From Medakamo hakoo (taxonomy: Eukaryota; Chlorophyta; Trebouxiophyceae; Coccomyxaceae): a DNA stretch of 64,000 bases. A program made the translations under genes and the position numbers. How positions within the stretch are numbered: the first letter of the stretch is position 1; each line of letters starts with the position of its first letter. The stretch is taken from assembly GCA_026636295.1 (NCBI GenBank), contig CP089454.1, positions 806,001 through 870,000 of the forward strand, given 5' to 3'. This document shows, in pieces, positions 50,901 to 58,265 of this stretch. Under the pieces are notes generated by a model, which was not told the origin of the DNA, searched no databases, and saw nothing but the letters and a program-made list of their open reading frames with translations.

Positions 50901-51599
50901 CGCGCGCGTCGGGCCGTCGGCTCCTTTGGCACCCGCGTGCGCGCACCCCAGGGCCGCCGCCTCCGCCGCACCGGCAGCTAAAGCTGGACCATGAATGGGG
51001 TGACCGTGTAAGGCCGCCAGCGCGGTGAGCGCGCCCAGGCGCCGGGCGCGCTGGGCGGCCGCGGCGGCGGCAGCGACAGCGGGGTCGGCCCGCCCGCCTG
51101 GTGCGACGCCGGCGGCGCCAGGGCCCAACGGCCCCGTCTTGGGCGCCACGTCCGCGCGCAGGCGAGCTGCCAAGGCGTGGACGGGCAAGCCGTCTCCCAC
51201 GGCCAGGAGGCGGGCCAGCAGGCCCGCTGCGGCCTCACGGACGGGCGCCGGCGAGCCCGCCCCCCCGACCAACAGTTCGACCAGGCCGCCCTCCACGCCG
51301 CGCTGGTGGGCGCGCACGCGTTCCAGGGCGTCGCCGCCCTTGGTCGCCGCGTCTAGCGCTGCGCCCAGCTTGTGCAGCAGGCGCACTGTCTCGCCCGGGG
51401 AGGGAGGGCGGGCGGCGGCGCCGTCGGACGAGGACGGGCGGGGCGGCGTGGTTGTTCCACCGCCGAGCGCGGCGGTCGCTGCGCGCCGCCGCGCGGCGAC
51501 CAACAAGTCCAGCTCGGCCGCCCAGACGTGGAAGCCCAGCAGTTCCTCCTCGTCCACGTACAGAGTGCCGGCGTCCAGGGTGGGCCGCGGGGCCGCCAT
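44931..51599 (-). CDS. HEAT-repeat protein of the HEATR5/SWEETIE/Laa1 family
   Basis: A single exon of 2222 aa starting at 51599; the frame is open 25 codons further upstream. It is built of Ala/Leu-rich helical (HEAT-like) repeats throughout. Family resemblance is seen at the N-terminus (VRLLHKLGAALDAATK, PVREAAAGLLARLLAVGDGL) and best in the block DPLESLAGDAVRVAFRVATA, DALALAGTHLLAAAVARFG and LLLQQAQLAAALRGALAP, which aligns with HEATR5 LRLSGLQMLLVVIRRFA and QYQANVGAALRPAF. In animals and yeast the family works with the AP-1 clathrin adaptor; plant SWEETIE affects sugar and trehalose metabolism. Low-complexity Gly/Ala/Pro inserts are common. It is divergent from RPC1 (235 bp). No intron was found in 6.7 kb. 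Confidence 0.8.
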   Translation of the reverse strand: MAAPRPTLDAGTLYVDEEELLGFHVWAAELDLLVAARRRAATAALGGGTTTPPRPSSSDGAAARPPSPGETVRLLHKLGAALDAATKGGDALERVRAHQRGVEGGLVELLVGGAGSPAPVREAAAGLLARLLAVGDGLPVHALAARLRADVAPKTGPLGPGAAGVAPGGRADPAVAAAAAAAQRARRLGALTALAALHGHPIHGPALAAGAAEAAALGCAHAGAKGADGPTRAAGLGLAAAAVEGCSASRPSAAAVSDTLAAVLRFLKAGVAAAGGSGSGKGGGGGGGGAAVDPARAATGGDGGGDPATTAAPPPFADGPSCAAAARALVAVAAAGGAPLWEKGGRGLGEAVRAVVPALGAAGPAGAGLGAALGCLAASAAGPAALAASAALAAKPSKRAALDAVRAGAWDACLSAPFAAAVAAGRRGEAAALACGWVALADAERARAASASGQSTPDGSAPSTPDGAALAVALHALHAVGAAASAVAASPLPLRAGVAATDGGLARDAGRSGGDLAHASACVVAAVRAAVLDGAAPSAQAAVLRSAVAVVGAHLPAVAEAAGEGGERPATLPHPPCPAAASAALDVAAAALAALGELPAPDAAALRPTLLAALGASPCAGVRASAAAAIAALARADPAGAAPLLSSCLARLARGVAALAGGGDGGGGGGGGVAAAPPPPADAVTGAASGAAALLVAAGSAPLGVPARLGDDALAAAEALITRPASRTPPGAAVERGAGYTLLGALCAALPPPVLQERRLALLALWQPALERPGGHGAHPGGEAWVAAALAALEAYVAGPLAASPDRAEQARLACAVAALVRGAPPPPPSGAPSAGGGPCPAAVAAALVGGVPPAPAGGGRAAAAAPTAPPPGSAMEGVPPADAVATMAAAAAAAARVRAALPDARAYAADHADLARSVVRAVRSAGSSGSGSAARVLARRLSPADAGLGPWGPAGAPPDGPLCAAAVAPGAAALPPPWALTPRAAGLAALRPSLAESLLDAQVCLLGAMLPVLPPENAVQVLAALEGAATGGGGGGAGGDGLDGPGPPRPASAASAAAAAAAALAGLVPLAARRRNPSGAAAVTAADGKALAERAMTLAEAVLAAAADAAGDGGRGRGGAASTPAAPSSAASASSGATAADARFTTIVLQRAAAELFAAAAAVGPEDLAGAAVRALARAAAATPSSSRRCALAAAAGAAFRSKGGLALGAAAAAEVGGTLAAIAASPAARGAERLWALHGLSLVAAEAGPAYGPSVPAALALAEAAALSDGPPPGCPPGAATPGLRPAAGGLANALVCARGPDLVPGGAEYLGCRAIARSLAGLASSGGGRASSAAPHPRGAWPGAGGTGDAPGAGLQAVLFTQALALFAPGAAPPAAHAPLLLDAAVKSPSRRARRAAAATLRHMAERGALAVDAGGGGGGGPRPPLALTCASRALAALDGETDADAAHQLRAAVRAMLRSADGRDVRAAAGWVGLLGGVTLGAHPGAALAAAAAGGGGGPPAPPPPPPPAAAARDDDVAGTAGEDDDDGLVSDGGPPATAGGGPARPPSKPGRRPAAAPRLSTRLFACACLRSFLLASGSPPNGVDDDPLESLAGDAVRVAFRVATAPTDALALAGTHLLAAAVARFGATPDRAAAVDDEGDAPPPLLLLQQAQLAAALRGALAPGGSPTAVVAGAALATAVVGGSHPLVPPPTVDSLLATAWDAASDAAEADAAAAASRAGSSFALPPSPYAEWVAGRARVSLLSAAAAVAAAAAGGGRRAQPSSPWPPRWAGLVRDAAALAVVGGRKGGALPPPAVLGVPLSTAPAALAAAAEAAAPAALAALGPGEDLPLLLALDACRLFASRAGSGRAVRALAAAAPGGVSDDEDGEAGASPPPDPASAFAACDAALPSLASRAVAAGDPAAAAAAVELAADVAGAGAAAALESLAAAVPPPPGLAPALLALLDREPGCAPALRAATALLAADGAAAAPLAAAAVAALVGRGDASSPAASALVAAAVRADPTLADAVAAALADGIKAAAPTPELLAAALQVGGVGADGSAVLTAVASAPPSAALSAASTSLASPSTPPGWGLRVAAAVAPAAATAARAAAKGGVPADAAALRAAGDALRIALLALAAASAVGPPAVDAAADAAVALITECATAQVPALLTAASRVLQAAAAGPGGAAVRGALARLEPGARGRLQAAVGGSSGSAAAAAAPAAPSIALRSFGGGAA

Positions 51600-51834
51600 C
51601 CTCTCTCTTTGCGTTGCTTTCTTAAATGTGTGTTTTTTTTCCGTCGCGCCGATGCGGTCGCGATAATGGCGCACCCTGCCTCACTGCTTTCATGCACGGC
51701 TAGGCACGCGCCCGCAACGGACGGCGCTCCTCCCTCCCGCGGCGACGGGGAAGCACAGGCCTGGCCACGCCAGCCCACGCAGCGATCGTAGCAAAGCTTA
51801 CTCTACCCCGCCAGCAAGCCACAGCCTGCACCAA
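51600..51834. promoter_or_regulatory. divergent promoter region, HEATR5-like / RPC1
   Basis: These 235 bp contain an 8-T run at 51633-51640 close to the HEATR5 start. No TATA box is evident. Confidence 0.45.
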
Positions 51835-54800
51835 ATGCCGGACGAGGCCGGGCCCGGGCCGTCGAGCACGGCGGCGGCGGCCGGCCTGCCGCCGCCGGCA
51901 GCGCCCGCCGCACCTCCACCCGCCCAAGCCGACCCGCCCACCCACGCGGGCGGGTATAAGCACCAGCCGTATCGCCCGCCCGACATGCCTCGGCGCATGT
52001 GAGTTCGTTGGGGAGGGGGAGGGGGCTCGCGGCCGCTGCATTTTCTCGCGGCGCGCGTCCCATCGCCCTCCGTGCTCCGGCCTCGACCTGGACCCGCCCA
52101 ACCTCACACCGCTCGCCCCCCACACACCAAACACGTACGCAGCAAAAAAATCCGGTTTGGCCTCATGTCCCCCGGCGAGATTGTGCGCACGTCCGAGCTG
52201 CAGGTGTACGAGCGCCAGCTGTACAACGTGAGTGTGTGCGTGTGTGGAGTTGGAGTGGCGTGCACGCGCGCGGGCATTTTCTGTCCATCCCATTCCATCA
52301 ATGCAGCTGACCATGCGCTGAATGCACCCACCCCGCCCGCCCACCCCATCCAAAACAGATCCCGGACCGCCGCCCCGCGCCCAACGGCGTCCTGGACCCG
52401 CGCCTCGGTGTCTCCACCAAACCCGCCACCTGCGCGACCTGTGGCCACGCCCTGGCCTCGTGCGCCGGCCACTTTGGCCACATCCGCCTCCAGCTGCCCG
52501 TCTTCCACCTCGGCTTTTTCCGGGCGACGCTGGGCGCCCTGCAGTGCGTGTGCAAGACCTGTTCCCGCATTTTGCTGGCTCCCGAAGAACGCGCGCGTGC
52601 CCTGCGCGCTTTGCGCGCCCCACGCGCCGAACGCGCGGCCCGTGCGTCCGCCCTGAAACGCGTCGCCGAGCGGTGCCGGCGCGCGCGGACCTGCCCGCAC
52701 TGCGGCGCGGCCAACGGCCCCGTGAAAAAAGTGCCGGGCTCCCTGAAGATCGTGCACGACGTGTGGGCGGGCAAGCACATGGCGGCCGCGCTGGCGGCGT
52801 ACACAGCCGAGTTTGCGGGCGCGGCGGCGGCGAATGAGGCGTTGGCCCCCCACCTGCGCCGCCTGGCCGACGACCTCCACCCCCTGCGCGCGCTGGCCAT
52901 CCTCTCGTCCGTCCCCGACGCGGACGCGGAGCTGCTGGGCCTGGCCGGCCGGCCCGAACACCTCATCCTGACGCACCTGCCCGTCCCGCCCGTCTGCATC
53001 CGCCCCTCCGTCGAGCTGGACGCGGGCGGCGCGGGGACGACGGAGGATGACGTCACGATGAAGCTCATGGTCATCATCGACGTCAACGACATCGTGCGCA
53101 AGGGGCTGGCGGACGGCGCGGCCGTGCCGGCGCTGATGGAGCACTGGGACTTTCTGCAAGTCCAGGCGGCGATGTGCGTTTGTGTGTGTGTGTGTGTGTG
53201 TGTGCCCTGACTCGCGCGCGCACCGCTCTGTTCCATGTGGATCCCATCCCACTGTCCTCACACACCTTTCCATGCCTCCCCCCCCCCCCTCCCACACACA
53301 CACACGTCAGGTACATCAACTCTGAACTGCCCGGCCTTCCCCTCGCCTACCAAGCCACTTCAAAACCGCTGCGAGGCTTTGTCCAACGCCTCAAGGGCAA
53401 ACAAGGCCGCTTCCGCGGCAATTTGTCCGGCAAGCGCGTCGACTTTTCCGCCCGCACCGTCATCTCGCCCGACCCGAACTTGGGCGTCGGCGAGGTGGGC
53501 GTCCCCCGGTCCGTCGCCATGACGCTCACGTACCCGGCGCGCGTCACCCACCACAACATCGCGGACATGCGGGCCCGCGTCCTGGCGGGCATGGGCCGGT
53601 GGCCGGGCGCTAACTTTGTGCGCTTCCCCGACGGCGGGCGCTGGTTCCTGAAGTACGGCGACCGGCGCCGCATCGCGGCCGAACTGCGGCCGGGCGACGT
53701 CGTCGAACGCCACCTGGACAACGGCGATGTCGTCCTCTTCAACCGCCAACCCTCGCTGCACCGGCAGTCCATCATGGCGCACACCGCGCGCGTCGTGCCG
53801 GGGCGCACGTTCCGCTTCAACGAGTGCGTGTGCGCGCCCTACAACGCCGACTTCGACGGCGATGAAATGAACCTGCACGTGCCACAAACCGAGGAAGCCC
53901 GGGCGGAAGCGGCGGGGCTGATGGCCGTCGCGTCCAACCTGGCGACGCCCAAAAACGGGGAGGTCCTGGTCGCGGCCACGCAAGACTTCTTGACGGCGGC
54001 GCACCTGCTGACGTCGCGCGACACGTGGCTGTCCCGGGACGGCGTGTGCCAGCTGGCCTGCTACGCGGGCGACGCGGGCGAGGGCGTCGACCTCCCCACG
54101 CCCGCCATGCTCAAGCCGGTGGAGCGGTGGACGGGGAAGCAGGTCGTCGGCCTGCTCGTCCGCCCGCGGGCCGGCCCGGCCGGCCCGCGCATCGCCCTGG
54201 AGACGACCGAGAAGTGTCACGTGCCGGGGAGTGGGCCGGCCTGTCCCGCCGACGGGTTCGTCCTCTTCCGCAACTCCGACCTGCTGCTGGGCCGCTTGGG
54301 CAAGGCCACGCTGGGCGCCGGGAACAAGGCCGGCCTGTTCCACGCCCTCGCCTCCGACGCGGGCCCGGCCGCCGCGGCCGCGGCCATGGGCCGCCTCGCC
54401 AAGCTGGCCGCCCGCTGGATCGGTGAAGTCGGCCTGTCCATCGGCGTGGACGACGTCACGCCCTCGCCCGCGCTGGCGTCTGCCAAAGCCACGGCGGTGG
54501 CCGATGCGGCGGCCAAGGCCGACGTCCTCATCGAACAGTTCGCGCAGGGCACGCTCGCGCGCGCGCCGGGGTGCGACGCGCGCGAATCGCTGGAAGCGGA
54601 ACTGTCGAAGCTGCTCAACGGCGTGCGCGAGAGCGTGTCGCGGCTGTGCCTGGCCGGCCTGCCCCGCTCCAATGCCCCGCTCATCATGTCGCAGTGCGGG
54701 TCGAAAGGCTCGCCCATCAACATCGCGCAAATGGTCGCGTGCGTGGGCCAGCAGTCGGTGGGCGGGCGGCGCTGCCCGGACGGGTTCAGGGGCCGGGCCC

Positions 54801-56962
54801 TGCCCCACTTCGCGCGCGGCGACGCCAGCCCCGCCGCCAAAGGCTTCGTCGCCTCCTCTTTCTACGCCGGCCTGGACCCGACCGAATTCTTTTTCCACGC
54901 CATGGCGGGCAGGGAGGGGCTCGTCGACACGGCCGTCAAGACGGCCGAGACGGGCTACATGTCCCGCCGGCTGATGAAGGCGTTGGAAGACCTGTACGCG
55001 CACTACGACGGCACGGTGCGCAATGCGGCGGGCGACGTCGTCCAGCTGGCGTACGGTGATGATGGCTTGGACCCGGCGGCCATGGACGGTGGGGGTGGCG
55101 CGCCGCTGGATTTGGAGCGCGTGCTGGCGGGCGTCCGTGGTGACCACGGGTGCGGCGGGCCGGCCGACCTGCCGCTCCTGCCGGACGCGATGGAAGAGGC
55201 CGGGCGGGCGGCGGTCGCGGCCGCGATGGCGGCGCCACCGACAGACGACGGCGGCGACGCTGCTGGCGTCGTCATCAAGGAGGAAGGCTCCCGCCGGCCC
55301 GCGCCCGCCGCTAAAAAGAAAGCGGCGAAAGCGGAGGCCGGCCGGCCGCCAGCCTCGCACCCACCTCCCATCCCCGTCTCGGCCCGCTTTGCGGCCGACG
55401 TCCTGGCAGTCCTCGCCGGCGCGGCTCAAGCCTGGCGCGACTTGCGCACGCGGCTGGGCTTACCCCTCACCTCCCGCGGCAACCCGGACCTGGAAGCCGC
55501 CGCCGCCGCGTGCGGCGTGGGGCTGACAGCCGCGCAAGCGACCGCCTTTGCACGCTCGGCCGCGCAGCGGTATGAAGCGAAACGCATCCACCCGGGCGCG
55601 ACGGTCGGCGCTGTCGGCGCCCAGTCCATTGGGGAACCGGGCACGCAGATGACCCTGAAAACCTTCCACTTCGCTGGCGTCGCGTCCATGAACGTCACCC
55701 AGGGCGTGCCGCGGCTGAAGGAAATCATCAACGCGGCGCGCGTCATATCCACGCCGATTGTGTCCGTGGCGCTGGAAGACGCGTCCGAAGCCGGGGCGCG
55801 TGCGGTCCAGGCCCGGCTGCAACGCACGACGCTGGCTGAGGTGGCGCACTCGATCGACGCCGTGCTGATTGGGACGACGGCGTGCATTCGCGTGGTCCTG
55901 CTCGACCCGGACGAGCTGGGTCGCGGGGACGGGGACGACGACGGCGGCCGGCCCGCGGACCCGATTGCCGCGGCTGCTGCGGCTGCGGCCGCGCCGTCTG
56001 TGCGTGCTGTTGCGGCGGCGCTGATCGCGGCGCCCAAACTGCGGTTGAAAGAGGAACACGTGCGGATCGTGTCGTTCGGAGGTGGGCAGGCGGTGCAGGC
56101 GGAGGACGGCGGTGGAAGTCGGCGGAGCGGGAAAGCCGGCGCCGCCAGGGCGTCCCGCCCGCCGCCCTCCCGCCGCACCCCCGCCACCCGGCACCGCGCC
56201 GAGATCCACATCTATCCACCCGAAGACAAAGCGAGCGCGGCTGCCGCCGCCGCCGCGGCCGCGGCCGACAAAGACGACCCGCACCTGGCGCCGCCGCCCC
56301 ACACCCTCTTCACGCTGCACGCCCTGCTGCGCGCCCTCCCTGCCGCCGTCGTCGCGGGCGCGCCCTCCGTCGGCCGGGCTGTCATCTCACGCCACGAAAC
56401 GGACGCGGGCGCCTGCGTCCTCACCGCGGACGCGCGCGACCTGGGCGCCGTGCTCGCGACGGCGGGCGTCGACGGCCCGCGCACGACCACGAACAACGTG
56501 GTGGAGGTGGAGCGGGTGCTGGGCATTGAAGCCGCCCGGTCGTCCGTCGCGCGGGAGGTCATGGCCACCATGGCCGCGCACGGCATGGCCGTCGACGGCC
56601 GCCACACCGCCCTGCTGGCGGACTGCATGGCCGCGCGCGGCGAGGTCCTCGGCATCACCCGCTTCGGCATCGCCAAGATGAAGGAGTCGGTGCTGATGCT
56701 GGCCTCCTTTGAGAAGACGACGGACCACCTGTTTGACGCCGCGCTGCGCGGGGCGGTGGACGAAATCACGGGCGTGTCCGAGTCCATCATCATGGGCGCG
56801 CCCATGGCGCCCGGCACGGGCCTGTTCAAGCTGCGGCACGACGTGGGAGGCGGCGGCGGGAGTGGGGGTGGGCGGCCGGCGGGCGACTCCCTCGTCCTGC
56901 CGCCGCCGCCGCCGCCGCCCGTGCTGGCGGGGTACCGGCCGGTGGGAAGGGTGGCGGGGTGA
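51835..56962 (+). CDS. RPC1: RNA polymerase III largest subunit RPC1 (C160/POLR3A)
   Basis: Exons are 51835-51998, 52143-52227, 52359-53173 and 53311-56962 (phases 2, 0, 2), giving 1571 aa. After a Pro/Ala-rich leader, exon 2 gives the RPC1 clamp start IRFGLMSPGEIVRTSELQVY. The zinc Cys are CATCGHALASCAGHFGH (from 108) and CVCKTC. Diagnostic blocks follow: DFLQVQAAMYINSELPG across intron 3, FVQRLKGKQGRFRGNLSGKR, VDFSARTVISPDPN, FNRQPSLHRQSIMAH, and the catalytic NADFDGDEMNLHVPQTEEA (533-551, with the Mg-binding Asp triad). Later come the bridge-helix region AGREGLVDTAVKTAETGYM, TMLK-like TQMTLKTFHFAG and the jaw. LKGKQGRFRGNLSGKR and the absence of a heptad CTD favour Pol III over Pol I and Pol II. 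Ala/Asp/Gly-rich inserts explain the extra 180 residues. Confidence 0.96.
53181..53204. repeat. (TG)12 microsatellite in RPC1 intron 3
   Basis: Twelve TG units begin 7 nt after the GT of the donor at 53174. The same intron also holds a 12-C run (53278-53289) and a CA run just before the acceptor. Confidence 0.95.
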
Positions 56963-57053
56963 TGGGGTGATGAGGAGGTCTGGGAAAACACTGCACACAA
57001 AAACAAAAATGAAAATACGACTTGCTTTTTTTTTTCTATACGGCTGAGGGACT

Positions 57054-57722
57054 CTAAAACCAGTCGCCCGCGGGCGGGCGGGCTGGAGGCGGTGGCGCTG
57101 GCGGCCCGCCATCCCCGCACAACAACGCGTCCAGGTCGGCGTCCAAGTCGGACGACGCGGGAGGTGGCGGAGGTGGTGGAGGTGGTGGGCGCGGTGGGCG
57201 CGGTGCGTCTGCCGCTGGAGGACCGGCCGCAGCGGCAGGCCGCTCCGCCGCCGCCGCGCCCCCTTCCTCATCTTCGTCCGTCACCAGCCCGGCCTCCACG
57301 CCCAGGAGCTCGGACACCGGCATCCCCACCAGCACACGCCCCAACCTCGCCGCGTCCAGCGCGAGCGGGTTGGTTGCTGGAGGAGCAGCCGCGCCGCCAA
57401 CTGCTTTCAGCCACGCCGCCTCTACATCCACGCGTTCGAGGTGGGCGGACGCGTAGTCCAAGTGGGTCGAGCGGGCGAGGAGGTCGCGCAAGTCGGCCGG
57501 GCCGGCGGCCGTCGTGGTGGCTGTGTCGGGTTGGGCGGGCGCGTCGACTTCCCCATCACCGCCTCCGCTCTCATACCGGCCTGCGTTCGTCGGCAAATCA
57601 GGTACGACCACGCGCGCGCCACGCCCGGGTGCCCCTTTCCCTCGGCCGCGCGTGGCGTGGCGGGAGGAGGCCCGCCACCGCTCCCGGGCGGCGGCTTTGA
57701 CGGCTATCGCATCGGCGTCCAT
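57054..57722 (-). CDS. Pro/Ala/Asp-rich protein of unknown function
   Basis: A single-exon frame of 222 aa. The N-terminus is basic (VKAAARERWRASSRHATRGR). Next comes VVVPDLPTNAGRYESGGGDG, where a LPxNxxRYE-like motif recalls short conserved motifs in uncharacterised plant proteins. A helical stretch follows (DLRDLLARSTHLDYASAHLE, VDVEAAWLKAV), then a linker with a Pro run. The C-terminus is SSDLDADLDALLCGDGG and ends AGDWF. Codon bias and amino-acid order favour this strand. The protein is not recognised. It lies 75 bp behind the TOM6-like gene on the same strand and converges with RPC1 (91 bp between stops). Confidence 0.55.
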   Translation of the reverse strand: MDADAIAVKAAARERWRASSRHATRGRGKGAPGRGARVVVPDLPTNAGRYESGGGDGEVDAPAQPDTATTTAAGPADLRDLLARSTHLDYASAHLERVDVEAAWLKAVGGAAAPPATNPLALDAARLGRVLVGMPVSELLGVEAGLVTDEDEEGGAAAAERPAAAAGPPAADAPRPPRPPPPPPPPPPASSDLDADLDALLCGDGGPPAPPPPARPPAGDWF

Positions 57723-57797
57723 CGACGTATTTCGTTGTGAGAGAGAGGGGTCGGTCTGGTTTTTTTTTCCCTATTCGATTTACAAAGCGACTCTCTC

Positions 57798-58062
57798 TCA
57801 CACGCTGAAGGCGTCGCCGAAATTGCGCGCAACGACCACGCCGCCGACGAAGAGGCCGAGTGCGCGGAGGAGGGACTGTGTTGAGAGGGGGTGTTGTGAG
57901 AGAAGGGAAGAGTGTTGCGACGGCGGCCAGCGGTGCGAAAAGAGAACGCACCATGTTTGCCGCGCGCCGGTTAGGGTCGATCCATTCCAAGCGAGCGCGC
58001 TTCACCAGGGAGTCCAGGGACCAGCCTGAGGATCCAGGGAGAGCGGGGGGAGGGGAAAACAT
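57798..58062 (-). CDS. small tail-anchored protein resembling TOM6 (mitochondrial outer-membrane translocase)
   Basis: Exons (complement) are 58062-57952 and 57875-57798 (GTGCGT donor, CACAG acceptor, phase 0, 76-bp intron), giving 62 aa. Exon 1 includes WSLDSLVKRARLEWIDPNRR. Exon 2 gives SLLRALGLFVGGVVVARNFG followed by DAFSV and the stop. The second part closely resembles the end of animal TOM6, NLGLFAAGVWLARNLSD, with the same spacing of Gly-Leu-Phe, Gly-Val and Ala-Arg-Asn. TOM6 stabilises the TOM40 pore complex. An alternative first exon ending at GGGAC (donor GTGAGT near 58115) can join in frame at 58033, so the N-terminus is uncertain. It is divergent from NEF1. Coding is fairly likely; the TOM6 identity rests on about 20 residues. 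Confidence 0.5.
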
Positions 58063-58265
58063 TGGGACGGACGGGGCGGGCGAGAGAGTTTTTTTTTTCG
58101 GTCAACGAAACTCACGTCCCTGGTGTGGGAGCGCGCTCGCTGGACCGCTCTGCCCTCTCCTACCTTGGCAACGCACGGGCCCAGGCATTGAAACTATACA
58201 CTCTCGTTCTCCCGGGCGTGGCCAGTCCACACACAGGGCTGCGCGCCCCTCCAATTGCGCAGCGC
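58063..58265. promoter_or_regulatory. divergent promoter region, TOM6-like / NEF1
   Basis: These 203 bp hold a 10-T run at 58089-58098 and the only TATA-like element I noticed close upstream of a start in this window (AACTATACA at 58191-58199, about 67 bp before the NEF1 ATG). Confidence 0.45.
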
